From Cyanobacteria bacterium UBA9971 (GTDB lineage Bacteria; Cyanobacteriota; Vampirovibrionia; Gastranaerophilales; UBA9971), in contig DNRP01000130.1 of NCBI GenBank assembly GCA_003499955.1, forward strand, positions 1-19,067: a stretch of DNA of 19,067 nt. Direction: 5' to 3'. The position numbers and the translations under genes were made by a program. The notes under the pieces are model-generated. The model made no database searches. It had not been told where the DNA came from and saw nothing but the letters and a program-made list of their open reading frames with translations. This document shows, piece by piece, positions 8,014 through 15,494 of this stretch (position 1 is the first letter of the stretch; the number at the start of each line of letters is the position of its first letter).

Positions 8014-8076
8014 TTTATGCCTAATTTGAATAAATTTAACATTACAAGACAAGTACAAAATGAGGTTAATAATTAA

Positions 8077-8547
8077 ATGTCACGCAGAAATAAACCACAA
8101 AAGAGAACGCCATTGCCTGATCCTATTTTTAATAGCGAGGATGTGGCAAGATTCATAAACAGATTAATGAGAAGAGGCAAAAAAAGTATTGCTGAAAGAA
8201 TTTTTTATAATTCTTTAGAAATCATTAAAGAAAAAATTAAAGATGAACCGATTGAAGTTTTCCAAAAAGCTTTAAAAAATGTTACTCCGTTAATTGAAGT
8301 TAAAGCAAGAAGAATCGGTGGTTCTACTTATCAAGTTCCTCTTGAAGTAAGACCTGACAGAGGGCTTGCACTTGGCTCAACCTGGTTAATTGACACAGCC
8401 AAATCCAAAACCGGCAAACCTATGGAAGAAAAACTCGCGCAAGAAATTATCTCCGCTTATAACGGCGAAGGAGCTGCTGTTAAAAAACGTGAAGATACTC
8501 ATAAAATGGCTGAAGCTAACAAAGCTTTCGCTCATTACAGATACTAA
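8077..8547 (+). CDS. rpsG: 30S ribosomal protein S7
   Basis: This 156-aa protein is the S7 assembly protein that nucleates the 3' domain of 16S rRNA and contacts the E site. Diagnostic blocks are VARFINRLMRRGKK, KARRIGGSTYQVPLEVRP and the C-terminal AVKKREDTHKMAEANKAFAH. The ATG at 8077 is preceded by GAGG about 11 nt upstream. It follows rpsL after 63 bp. The segment ALGSTWLIDTAK differs from the more usual LRWLV.xAR pattern but keeps the helix spacing, so I treat it as lineage variation. Confidence 0.97.
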   Translation: MSRRNKPQKRTPLPDPIFNSEDVARFINRLMRRGKKSIAERIFYNSLEIIKEKIKDEPIEVFQKALKNVTPLIEVKARRIGGSTYQVPLEVRPDRGLALGSTWLIDTAKSKTGKPMEEKLAQEIISAYNGEGAAVKKREDTHKMAEANKAFAHYRY

Positions 8548-8564
8548 ACCAGTTTTAAATTAGG

Positions 8565-8622
8565 GATTGCCATTGCAAGGATAGCATGTCATGAGGAACG
8601 AAGTGACGTGAGGATGGCAATC
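8565..8622. repeat. REP-like palindromic repeat, degenerate copy, between rpsG and fusA
   Basis: The element is bounded by a perfect 9-bp inverted repeat, GATTGCCAT (8565-8573) and ATGGCAATC (8614-8622). Inside it carries GAGGAACGAAGTGACGTG, the core of the dispersed 'GTCATTGCGAGGAACGAAGTGACGTGGC'-type repeats found in many bacterial genomes. It is GC-richer than its surroundings. A second, differently shaped copy lies just after fusA (10866-10901). It falls within the untranslated region of the str operon and could form an RNA hairpin there. Confidence 0.65.
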
Positions 8623-8675
8623 TAATTTTATTCTTATTGTAAAAAACACACAGAACAAATTGAGTTTAATTCGGT

Positions 8676-8705
8676 CTTTAAATATAAGAACTCATATATT
8701 TAAAG
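8676..8705 (+). promoter_or_regulatory. Perfect inverted repeat in the fusA leader
   Basis: Arms CTTTAAATATA (8676-8686) and TATATTTAAAG (8695-8705) pair perfectly over 11 bp around an 8-nt loop. The stem is followed by A residues, not T, so it is not a plus-strand intrinsic terminator. It is flanked by two near-identical 13-nt sequences, ATTGAGTTTAATT (8659-8671) and ATTGAATTTAATT (8711-8723). The set lies 58-122 nt upstream of the fusA start and may be a leader hairpin, an RNA-processing site or an operator. Confidence 0.35.
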
Positions 8706-8780
8706 AAAAAATTGAATTTAATTGATAATTATAAAAATTGAATAAATGAGTTTTTGAATTTTTTAAGAGGTAGACAGATC

Positions 8781-10859
8781 ATGAGCAGGAATATCCCACT
8801 GGATAAATTTAGGAATATCGGTATTGCAGCACACATTGATGCCGGTAAAACAACTACAACAGAAAGAATACTTTTTTATACGGGCAGCAGCCATAAAATT
8901 GGCGAAGTGCATGACGGCACTTCCGTAACTGACTTTATGGAACAGGAAAGAGAACGCGGCATTACAATCCAATCAGCTGCTGTAACAAGTTTCTGGAAAG
9001 GTTATCAAGTCAATATTATTGATACCCCCGGTCACGTTGACTTTACCGTTGAAGTAGAGCGTTCTTTGCGTGTTCTTGACGGTATGGTTATGGTGTTTTG
9101 CGCTGTAGGCGGTGTTCAGTCACAGTCAGAAACAGTATGGCGACAAGCAAACAGATATCAGGTTCCAAGAATTATATTCGTCAATAAAATGGACAGAACC
9201 GGCGCAAACTACTACAGAGTAGTTGAACAAATCCGCGACAGGCTTCATGGAAATGCCGTTCCTATCCAACTTCCTATCGGCGCGGAAGAAAACTTAACAG
9301 GCATCGTTGATCTTGTTCATGAAAAAGCTTACATTTACAAAGATGATTTAGGAAAAGAAGTTGAAGAAACGGAAATTCCTGAAGATATGAAAGAAATTGC
9401 CGCTAAATACAGAGAACAGCTTATCGAATCTGTATCAGAGCATGATGACGAATTAATGATGAAATTTCTTGAAGGTGAAACTCCTACATTAGAAGAAGTT
9501 AAATCAGCTTTAAGAAAAGCAACCATCGCAAACAAAATTTTACCTGTAACATGCGGTTCCGCTTTCAAAAATAAAGGCGTTCAAATATTGCTGGATGCAG
9601 TAATTGATTATATGCCTTCACCTATTGATATTCCTCCTATTAAAGGACTTCTTCCTAATGGAAGTGAAACTGAAAGACCTGCTTCAGACGACGCTCCTTT
9701 TTCAGCTTTAGCTTTCAAAATCATGACAGACCCTTATGTCGGAAGATTATCTTTTATCAGAGTATATAGTGGTGTTCTTAAAGCTGGAAGCTATGTATTA
9801 AACACATCTACAGGTAAAAAAGAACGTATTAGCCGTTTAGTGCAAATGCAAGCTGATACAAGAAATGAAATTGACGAAGTAAGAGCCGGTGATTTGGCTG
9901 CTGCTGTCGGACTTAAATCCACAACAACAGGCGATACACTATGCGATGAAACCAACCCGATTATTTTGGAATCAATGGAATTCCCCGAGCCGGTAATTTC
10001 TATCGCTATTGAGCCTAAAACAAAGGCTGATCAGGATAAATTATCGATGGCTCTTAATAAACTGGCTGAAGAAGATCCTACTTTCAAAGTTAGAATAGAT
10101 CAGGAAACCGGTCAGACAATTATTTCCGGCATGGGCGAACTGCACCTTGAAATCATTGTTGATAGACTCTTAAGAGAGTTCAAAGTGGGTGCTAATGTTG
10201 GGAAACCACAGGTTGCGTATAGAGAAACCATTACCAAACACGTCGAAGTTGAAGGCAAATTCATCCGTCAATCAGGTGGTCGCGGTCAATACGGACATGT
10301 ATGGATTAAACTTGATCCGCTTGAACCGGGCAGCGGTTTCATATTCGAGAACAAAACCGTTGGCGGTTCAGTTCCTAAAGAATATATCGGCGCAGTTCAA
10401 AAAGGTATCGAAGAAAGTATGACAGGCGGTGTAATCGCCGGCTACGAAGTAATCGACTTTAAAGCTACCATTTTTGACGGCAGTTATCACGAAGTTGACT
10501 CTTCCGAAATGGCGTTTAAAGCTGCGGGAAGCATAGCTTTCAAAACAGGTGTTAAACAAGCGGGCGGTGTCATACTTGAGCCTATAATGAAAGTTGAAAT
10601 AGAAGTTCCTGAAGACTTTTTAGGTGACGTAATCGGAGATCTTTCCTCAAGAAGAGGACGTATCGAAGGTATGGAAGCCATTGAAGGCACAGGTATCCAA
10701 AAAGTTAACGCAGGTGTTCCACTTTCAGAGATGTTTGGTTATGCGACCGACATCAGGAGCAAAACACAGGGGCGCGGAACTTTTACAATGGAATTTTCCA
10801 AGTATGAGCAGGTTCCAAACAACATTGCCGAAGAAATCATCGGAAAAACCGCTGTATAA
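8781..10859 (+). CDS. fusA: Translation elongation factor G
   Basis: This 692-aa GTPase drives ribosomal translocation and, with RRF, ribosome recycling. G-domain motifs are intact: [10 protein letters not shown] (17-26), RGITIQSA (59-66), DTPGHVD (81-87) and NKMD (135-138). Domains II to V follow with normal length. I chose ATG at 8781, not the upstream in-frame TTG at 8754, because AAGAGG (8765-8770) sits at proper spacing before 8781 and the family N-terminus begins [15 protein letters not shown]. It lies 233 bp after rpsG, an unusually long gap for an str operon, and that gap contains a REP-like element. No tuf gene follows; transcription should stop at a strong hairpin 50 bp downstream. 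Confidence 0.97.
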   Translation: MSRNIPLDKFRNIGIAAHIDAGKTTTTERILFYTGSSHKIGEVHDGTSVTDFMEQERERGITIQSAAVTSFWKGYQVNIIDTPGHVDFTVEVERSLRVLDGMVMVFCAVGGVQSQSETVWRQANRYQVPRIIFVNKMDRTGANYYRVVEQIRDRLHGNAVPIQLPIGAEENLTGIVDLVHEKAYIYKDDLGKEVEETEIPEDMKEIAAKYREQLIESVSEHDDELMMKFLEGETPTLEEVKSALRKATIANKILPVTCGSAFKNKGVQILLDAVIDYMPSPIDIPPIKGLLPNGSETERPASDDAPFSALAFKIMTDPYVGRLSFIRVYSGVLKAGSYVLNTSTGKKERISRLVQMQADTRNEIDEVRAGDLAAAVGLKSTTTGDTLCDETNPIILESMEFPEPVISIAIEPKTKADQDKLSMALNKLAEEDPTFKVRIDQETGQTIISGMGELHLEIIVDRLLREFKVGANVGKPQVAYRETITKHVEVEGKFIRQSGGRGQYGHVWIKLDPLEPGSGFIFENKTVGGSVPKEYIGAVQKGIEESMTGGVIAGYEVIDFKATIFDGSYHEVDSSEMAFKAAGSIAFKTGVKQAGGVILEPIMKVEIEVPEDFLGDVIGDLSSRRGRIEGMEAIEGTGIQKVNAGVPLSEMFGYATDIRSKTQGRGTFTMEFSKYEQVPNNIAEEIIGKTAV

Positions 10860-10865
10860 AAAAGT

Positions 10866-10901
10866 TGTCATTGCGAGCGACCAAAGGGAGCGTGGCAATC
10901 T
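10866..10901. repeat. REP-like palindromic repeat after fusA
   Basis: TGTCATTGCGAGCGACC, then AAAGGGAGCGTGGCAATCT, forms an imperfect palindrome whose ends ATTGC (10870-10874) and GCAAT (10895-10899) pair. This is the familiar dispersed bacterial intergenic repeat of the 'GTCATTGCGAG...GTGGCAATCT' type. It begins 7 bp after the fusA stop and lies before the terminator, so it is transcribed with fusA. It is clearly related to, but not identical with, the copy at 8565-8622. Confidence 0.75.
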
Positions 10902-10910
10902 ATTCATAAT

Positions 10911-10938
10911 AAAAATCCTCGAAAAATCGAGGATTTTT
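10911..10938 (+). terminator. Strong intrinsic terminator of the str operon
   Basis: A perfect 12-bp stem runs from AAAAATCCTCGA (10911-10922) to TCGAGGATTTTT (10927-10938) around an AAAA loop. The stem ends in five T residues, and the A/T flanks make it symmetric. It lies about 50 bp downstream of the fusA stop. Confidence 0.9.
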
Positions 10939-10992
10939 AAGTTTTGTAAATAAAAAGAAAAATTTTAGCAACTTTTATTTTTAGGGGTCTTG

Positions 10993-10998
10993 TATAAA
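10993..10998 (+). promoter_or_regulatory. Candidate extended -10 promoter box for the 139-aa gene
   Basis: TATAAA at 10993-10998, preceded by TG, lies 44 bp upstream of the TTG start at 11042. A gene starting here needs its own promoter because the strong fusA terminator lies just upstream. No clear -35 box is visible at 17 bp. Confidence 0.35.
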
Positions 10999-11041
10999 TA
11001 GAAGTTAATAATTTAAAAATAAAAATACAAGGAGAAAAAAG

Positions 11042-11461
11042 TTGCAGGTAGGAAATAATCTAGGATTTTCAGGAAATTATCAGTTTAAGTTCACAAACAG
11101 CACAGAGGCAGCTCTATTTAATCATACTTTGACAAAGAATAAAATGTTTAACGATAGCGATGAGATTCATAAAAAACAAAAAACTCTGAAAGATACAGAT
11201 TATACTAATAATCGCAGTAGTTCAATATCAGGTGATGTAGTAATTGTTCAAACCGCTTATCCTCAATTTTCTAAACAAGATTATGGTATTTTAAAAGGGG
11301 CTGCAAGCGAATTGGGCAATTTTACCGGCTTAGAAATGAATCATGATATTAGCAAAAAATACCAACAAAGTGCGGAAGATGGTAAACTTTCAGAGAGTTT
11401 AAGAAAGAAGATTAACAATATTTTTAGTGAAAATGCAGCTAAAATTGATTTAACAGTATAA
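11042..11461 (+). CDS. Small protein of unknown function (139 aa)
   Basis: The frame starts with TTG at 11042 behind a near-perfect AAGGAG ribosome site (11029-11034), strong evidence that it is translated. The protein is soluble and polar, with no signal peptide, membrane segment or cysteine. Its N-terminal third is rich in Asn, Phe and Thr. The middle 'SGDVVIVQTAYPQFSKQDYGILKGAASELGNF' region (about residues 63-95) has the mixed hydrophobic pattern of a folded core. The C-terminus is helical and charged (LSESLRKKINNIF). I recognise no family. It is flanked by one terminator upstream (fusA) and a terminator-like hairpin downstream, so it is probably a single-gene transcript. Confidence 0.75.
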   Translation: MQVGNNLGFSGNYQFKFTNSTEAALFNHTLTKNKMFNDSDEIHKKQKTLKDTDYTNNRSSSISGDVVIVQTAYPQFSKQDYGILKGAASELGNFTGLEMNHDISKKYQQSAEDGKLSESLRKKINNIFSENAAKIDLTV

Positions 11462-11486
11462 AAATAAGACTACATGTCTAATTTAA

Positions 11487-11536
11487 AATAATATCCAAGC
11501 CATAAATAATAAGTGGTTATGGATATTATTTTTTTT
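11487..11536 (+). terminator. Terminator-like hairpin overlapping the GH65 start codon
   Basis: Arms AATAATATCCA (11487-11497) and TGGATATTATT (11520-11530) match over 11 bp. The stem can extend inward through AGCCA/TGGTT with one bulged base, and eight T residues follow (11529-11536). In form it is an intrinsic terminator for the preceding 139-aa gene. The 3' arm contains most of the ATG (11519-11521) that begins the downstream phosphorylase, so termination and initiation signals share the same bases. Confidence 0.65.
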
Positions 11537-13957
11537 GACCTAAACCTTAGTAAATTTTCCGTAAAGCCGTACTATTCGCTTTCTGAAAAAAGCTATTTGC
11601 CCGTTAATGAAAGAGATATAGAAACCCTATTTTCTATGGGAAACGGCTATATAGGCGCGAGAAACTCCCTCGAAGAGTTTTATCCGCAAAGCACTCCGGG
11701 TACTTTCCTCGCCGGTTTTTATGAAAAAGATATTTATAACGATTTTAATATTTTGGTAAAAATTCCTGACTGGACAAGTATAAAGATTTTTGTAGAAGAT
11801 GAACAGCTTGATTTAACAAAGAATGAAACACTTTTTCATCGCAGATATATTGATTTTAACAACGGTTGCGTTGTTAGGGAATGGCAATGCGCTGATAATT
11901 TGGGAAGAATTACCGGCATTAAAATAATAAAATTTATATCAGTTTCAAATAAACATGAATTGGGCAAATGTGTTTTAATCAAACCTGAAAATTATACGGG
12001 AAATTTAAAGGTTTTATCGGGAATAGATTGCAATACGGCTGATTTTAATTATTTAATAAACCAGAATTTAAGCATTGGTAGTCATGCTTCGGTTCAAATG
12101 AAATCAAAATTCAGTGATAAAGAGTTTATGATGCTTCAAAAAAGTGTTTTTTCTTGTATTGATAATATTTTATCACCCACCCCCTACCCCCTCTCTCAAG
12201 AGAGGGGGCAAATGGTCGGGGAGGGGGCTTCGCCCCCTCCCCTTGACACCCCAAAATTTAAATTTGAACTTTCCTCGAGTATAGAGTTCAATTATCAGAC
12301 GATAAATAATTTTGGAGGAAGTTTTGAGGAATGGAAATGGCTCGCGGAAGCGGGGAAAATCTATAACATAAAAAGTTTAACTACTATTTACAACAATATG
12401 GACACGCCTAATCCCAAAGAAGCTGCTCAGGAAAATTTTTTGGAACTCGGAAATAATTTTTTTGAATCCGGCGCGCAAAAACATGTTGAAAAATGGTTGT
12501 CACGCTGGAATGAATCAGTCGTAAAAATTACCGGCAGCGAATGTGACCAAAAATACATTGATTTTGCCTTGTATCATTTGATTATTTCCGGTGAATTCAG
12601 TGGGGACAGGTATTCTATTCCTGCGAGAAATCTTTCGGGAGAAGCCTACAAAGGACACGTTTTCTGGGATACGGAAATGTTTCTTTTACCGTTTTTTACT
12701 TATACAAAGCCTGAAATTGCCAGAAAATTGCTTTTGTACAGATATAATACCCTTGACGGAGCAAGACAACACGCAAGAGAGGAAGGATTTAAAGGAGCAT
12801 CTTTTGCGTGGGAATCAACTGATACCGGTCGGGAGATGACTCCATCCCATGTAATATTGCCTAATGGCAATGTTATTTATATTTTATCAGGTCAATATGA
12901 AAACCATATTTCTTCAGACATTGCTTATGCTGTCTGGAAATACTGGCAAGCAACAGAAGATATGGAATTTTTAGTAAATTACGGTGCGGAAATTCTGTTT
13001 GAAACGGCAAGATTCTGTGAAAGCTTAATTAGTCTTGAAGATGACGGTATTTATCATATCTTGACAGTTATAGGTCCTGATGAATACCACGAAAAAATTA
13101 ATGATAACGCCTATACAAATTATTTAGTGCGACATAACCTTGAAATAGCCCTCCAGTCCTTTGAATTTATGGAAAATAATTACAGCGAAGAGCTTTTATT
13201 GCTCAAGAAAAAAATATCATTGAAAAATTCCGAGGTGAAAAATTGGAAAAACTATGCTGGAAAAATTTATTCGGGGTTTGATGAAAAAACAGGCTTGTTT
13301 GAACAGTTTAAAGGGTTTTATGAGCTGGAATATGTTGATTTGAGGCGGTTTGAGCCGAGAACTGCGCCTATGGACATAATTTTTGGTTCTGAAAAAACTA
13401 AAAAATCACAGGTTATAAAACAAGCCGATGTTTTGATGTTTTTATATCTTTTTGGAGAAAATTTTTCTGAAGATATAGTCCGTAAAAATTATGAATTTTA
13501 TGAGTCGAAAACAGGGCATGGAAGTTCTTTAAGTCCGAGTATTCACAGTATAATAGCTGCCCGCATCGGAAAAATCGACGAGGCATACAAATATTTTATA
13601 AAAAACGCCAAAATCGACCTCAATGACGAATTCGGAAACTCTGCTGGAGGAATCCATATAGCTTCTCTTGGCGGGGTATGGATGTCTGTAGTTATGGGAT
13701 TTGCAGGGATGTATCCGGTTGATAAAGGCTTAATATTTAATCCAAAATTGCCGGAAGAATGGGAAAGCATTGAATTTTCTATCAAATGGAAGGGACAGGA
13801 TTTGAAAGTTAATTTGAACAAAGAAGAAATAAATTTCACGCTTTCAGGAGACAAAAATATTTTTGTAGGCCTTGGAAACAACAACTGGAAAGAACTTGAA
13901 TCAAACAAAAATTATATCGGTACTCGAATTCAAGAAATTTGGAATTGGAAGGATTAA
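11519..13957 (+). CDS. Glycoside hydrolase family 65 disaccharide phosphorylase
   Basis: GH65 phosphorylases cleave alpha-glucobioses such as maltose, trehalose, kojibiose or nigerose with inorganic phosphate, giving beta-glucose-1-phosphate and glucose. N-terminal family motif LFSMGNGYIGARNSLEE is present. Counting residues from the in-frame GTG at 11513, the catalytic barrel carries GHVFWDTEMFLLPFF (from about 381) and GPDEYHEKINDNAYTN, whose Glu524 is the expected general acid. KQADVLM (about 636) and GHGSSLSPSIH (about 669) form the phosphate site, which argues for a phosphorylase and not a hydrolase. A C-terminal beta domain follows. Substrate choice cannot be read from the sequence. I prefer ATG 11519 (812 aa) to GTG 11513; neither has a clear ribosome site and both lie in a hairpin. 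A GC-rich repeat adds about 26 residues near 221-247. The stop is 4 bp before the stress-protein gene. Confidence 0.9.
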   Translation: MDIIFFDLNLSKFSVKPYYSLSEKSYLPVNERDIETLFSMGNGYIGARNSLEEFYPQSTPGTFLAGFYEKDIYNDFNILVKIPDWTSIKIFVEDEQLDLTKNETLFHRRYIDFNNGCVVREWQCADNLGRITGIKIIKFISVSNKHELGKCVLIKPENYTGNLKVLSGIDCNTADFNYLINQNLSIGSHASVQMKSKFSDKEFMMLQKSVFSCIDNILSPTPYPLSQERGQMVGEGASPPPLDTPKFKFELSSSIEFNYQTINNFGGSFEEWKWLAEAGKIYNIKSLTTIYNNMDTPNPKEAAQENFLELGNNFFESGAQKHVEKWLSRWNESVVKITGSECDQKYIDFALYHLIISGEFSGDRYSIPARNLSGEAYKGHVFWDTEMFLLPFFTYTKPEIARKLLLYRYNTLDGARQHAREEGFKGASFAWESTDTGREMTPSHVILPNGNVIYILSGQYENHISSDIAYAVWKYWQATEDMEFLVNYGAEILFETARFCESLISLEDDGIYHILTVIGPDEYHEKINDNAYTNYLVRHNLEIALQSFEFMENNYSEELLLLKKKISLKNSEVKNWKNYAGKIYSGFDEKTGLFEQFKGFYELEYVDLRRFEPRTAPMDIIFGSEKTKKSQVIKQADVLMFLYLFGENFSEDIVRKNYEFYESKTGHGSSLSPSIHSIIAARIGKIDEAYKYFIKNAKIDLNDEFGNSAGGIHIASLGGVWMSVVMGFAGMYPVDKGLIFNPKLPEEWESIEFSIKWKGQDLKVNLNKEEINFTLSGDKNIFVGLGNNNWKELESNKNYIGTRIQEIWNWKD
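12174..12252. repeat. GC-rich double-hairpin repeat inserted in frame inside the GH65 gene
   Basis: A block sharply richer in G and C than its surroundings contains two strong stem-loops. The first has arms CCCCCTCTCT (12187-12196) and AGAGAGGGGG (12199-12208). The second has arms GGGGAGGGGGC (12218-12228) and GCCCCCTCCCC (12232-12242) around TTC. It is translated as SPTPYPLSQERGQ, then VGEGASPPPLDTP, a low-complexity peptide unlike GH65 proteins but very like the translation of dispersed 'CCCTCTCCC...GGGAGAGGG' intergenic repeats in other bacteria. The reading frame is kept across it. Confidence 0.8.
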
Positions 13958-13961
13958 AGTC

Positions 13962-14795
13962 ATGAAAAAGATTTTATTGCCTCTTGATGGCTCAGAAGCT
14001 TCATTAAAAGCGTTTATGCCCGCGAAAAGCCTTGCGGAATTATTGGAAACAACTCTCTGCATACTTCATATATCAGAAGAAAAGCTTAATCAGGACGCTT
14101 TTTTGAAAAAACTTGGCATAAAAAAAGAGGATTTGAAATGTTATATAATAAGCCATAAAGCAGGCGATCCTGCCAAAATAATTTTGGAAGAAAGCGAGCA
14201 GTGCGATTATATAGTAATGGGTACTCACGGAGAAACTTGCGACACTACTCAAAAAGCAGGGTCTGTGGCTATAAAAGTCGTTGAAAATACATACAAACCT
14301 GTTTTATTAATCAAGCCTGACGTAGAACTAAGCTGCCAAAACGATAAATGGATTCCTCAAAAGGTGTTGATTCCGCTAAATGGAGCGCCTAATTCCGCTC
14401 AGGCGTTACTTCCGGCAATGAATATTCTTGTAAAAACAACTGCCGAAATTGATTTATTGCATATATCTTCTCATAAAGCAGAACCGCCAAAAGAAGAAGG
14501 GGTTTTTACAGCGCCTTATTATGAAGATTATCCTCAACATGAGTGGAATTCGTGGTCAAAAGAGTTTATGAGGAGATTTTGTCCTATTTTACATAATCAT
14601 AATCATATAAATCTTAAGCTATCTCTTTCTCATGGCAATCCTGCCGAAGAAATTTTGAATTTTGCCAGAGAAAATAAAAATGATTTTATAGCAATCGCCT
14701 GGCATGGGACTTTTTCGCATTTGAGGGCTTCTACATTAAAAAGGGTTTTATCGGAATGTACTTGTCCTATAATGTTAATTAAGATAATGACTTGA
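13962..14795 (+). CDS. Universal stress protein with two UspA domains
   Basis: This 277-aa protein has two tandem UspA-type domains, about residues 1-120 and 131-277. Domain 1 begins KKILLPLDGSEAS, with the ATP-contacting Asp9, and has the full nucleotide-binding signature G-x2-G-x9-G-S as GTHG (87-90) and GS (100-101), so it probably binds ATP. Domain 2 begins KVLIPLNGAPNS, with Asn where domain 1 has Asp, and ends in AWHGTFSHLRAS, a degenerate version of the signature, so it is likely a non-binding partner domain. I chose ATG 13962, behind GGAAGGA (13947-13953), over an in-frame ATG at 13872 that lies inside the GH65 gene. It starts 4 bp after the phosphorylase stop, so the two are almost certainly co-transcribed. 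Confidence 0.88.
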   Translation: MKKILLPLDGSEASLKAFMPAKSLAELLETTLCILHISEEKLNQDAFLKKLGIKKEDLKCYIISHKAGDPAKIILEESEQCDYIVMGTHGETCDTTQKAGSVAIKVVENTYKPVLLIKPDVELSCQNDKWIPQKVLIPLNGAPNSAQALLPAMNILVKTTAEIDLLHISSHKAEPPKEEGVFTAPYYEDYPQHEWNSWSKEFMRRFCPILHNHNHINLKLSLSHGNPAEEILNFARENKNDFIAIAWHGTFSHLRASTLKRVLSECTCPIMLIKIMT

Positions 14796-14817
14796 AATTT
14801 TTGTTAAGGTTAACGCT

Positions 14818-15339
14818 TTATAATAAATCATATGCCGCTTCTAAAATCTGTAAACTGTATCTGTCCGCTGCAATCCAACTTAAAATTGTATCCTGAGAAA
14901 TTCCAAGGGCTTTTGATAATCTTTCCAAAACAGATTTGGGCATGGTTCTTTTGCCGGTGATTATTTGATTTAAGCCGCTTTGACCGTATTTTATTTCTTT
15001 GCTTAAAACAGTTCTGGAAATTCCTTTTTCCTGTAAAATAGCATCGATATTAATTGTCAGAATTAATTTTCTTTTATACGGAAAATTTTTTTTAGATTGA
15101 ACAGCAAGTTTTAAAACTTCCTTCGAGTATTTGTCGGCGAGAATCCAACTTTCAAATTCTTCTCTTGAAACCTCAAGAAATGGAAGTACTTTATTAATTG
15201 CATTTTCAGTAAAAGGTCTTTTCCCTTTAATCATTGAAATAAGAGAAGATTCATATTCATTAATTAATTTGGCAATTTTACAATAAGATAAATTTCCCTT
15301 TTTTAAAATGCAATCTATTTTATTTTTTAATATATTCAT
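14818..15339 (-). CDS. Putative regulator with two duplicated helix-turn-helix domains
   Basis: This 173-aa protein (from ATG 15339) is built of two copies of the same unit. The first unit has AKLINEYESSLISMIKGKRPF, then AINKVLPFLEVSREEFESWILADKYS, then EVLKLA. The second has SKEIKYGQSGLNQIITGKRTM, then VLERLSKALGISQDTILSWIAADRYS, then QILEAA. The pattern of a short helix, turn, recognition-like helix, GKR turn and two following helices fits a phage-repressor/XRE-type fold, and each unit ends in the same W-I-x-A-D-[KR]-Y-S signature. A single chain could thus act like a dimer on DNA. An in-frame GTG at 15351 would add four residues; the GTGGTGG just upstream of 15339 may serve as its ribosome site. 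It is convergent with the stress-protein gene and divergent from the pilin-like gene. DNA binding is inferred. Confidence 0.75.
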   Translation of the reverse strand: MNILKNKIDCILKKGNLSYCKIAKLINEYESSLISMIKGKRPFTENAINKVLPFLEVSREEFESWILADKYSKEVLKLAVQSKKNFPYKRKLILTINIDAILQEKGISRTVLSKEIKYGQSGLNQIITGKRTMPKSVLERLSKALGISQDTILSWIAADRYSLQILEAAYDLL

Positions 15340-15382
15340 ACATGCCACCACGAGTATTCTTATCCCCTAGCAAATTTTGTAC

Positions 15383-15411
15383 TTGACTTACGATTTTTTA
15401 TCGTTTATAGT
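15383..15411 (+). promoter_or_regulatory. Strong promoter with a palindromic operator in its spacer
   Basis: TTGACT (15383-15388) and TATAGT (15406-15411) are separated by exactly 17 bp, an excellent sigma-70-type match on the plus strand. The spacer carries an inverted repeat ACGAT (15390-15394) / ATCGT (15400-15404) around five T residues, centred between the two boxes. A protein bound there would block RNA polymerase. The promoter points toward the prepilin-like gene, about 225 bp away, and begins about 44 bp from the divergent tandem helix-turn-helix gene, which is an obvious candidate binder. Confidence 0.6.
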
Positions 15412-15473
15412 GAATAAGCATTAAGATGTAAAATGATGTAAATTTGTTCTGGTTGGTAAGCCATAAAAAAAAT

Positions 15474-15494
15474 ACCCTAGTTTTTGGTTAGGGT
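15474..15494. terminator. Small hairpin downstream of the palindrome promoter
   Basis: ACCCTA (15474-15479) pairs with TAGGGT (15489-15494) across a 9-nt loop. On the minus strand it is followed by eight T residues (complement of 15465-15472 A run), a good terminator form. On the plus strand only TAGTTTTG follows. It lies about 60-80 nt beyond the predicted start of the 15383 promoter and could be a leader hairpin, an attenuator or the end of a short RNA. Confidence 0.4.

Noticed and set aside
8754..8780. N-terminal extension of EF-G from TTG at 8754
   Set aside because: The AAGAGG ribosome site and the family N-terminus both support ATG 8781; the extension encodes that ribosome site.
8565..10901. 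CRISPR array
   Set aside because: Only two unlike palindromic copies 2.2 kb apart, with a gene between and no regular spacers.
12174..12252. Intrinsic terminator or assembly error in the GH65 gene
   Set aside because: The frame continues perfectly and the conserved family motifs resume downstream. The hairpins lack a T run. A dispersed repeat explains it better.
13872..13961. N-terminal extension of the universal stress protein
   Set aside because: The added residues come from the out-of-frame end of the GH65 gene; ATG 13962 has a ribosome site and matches the family start.
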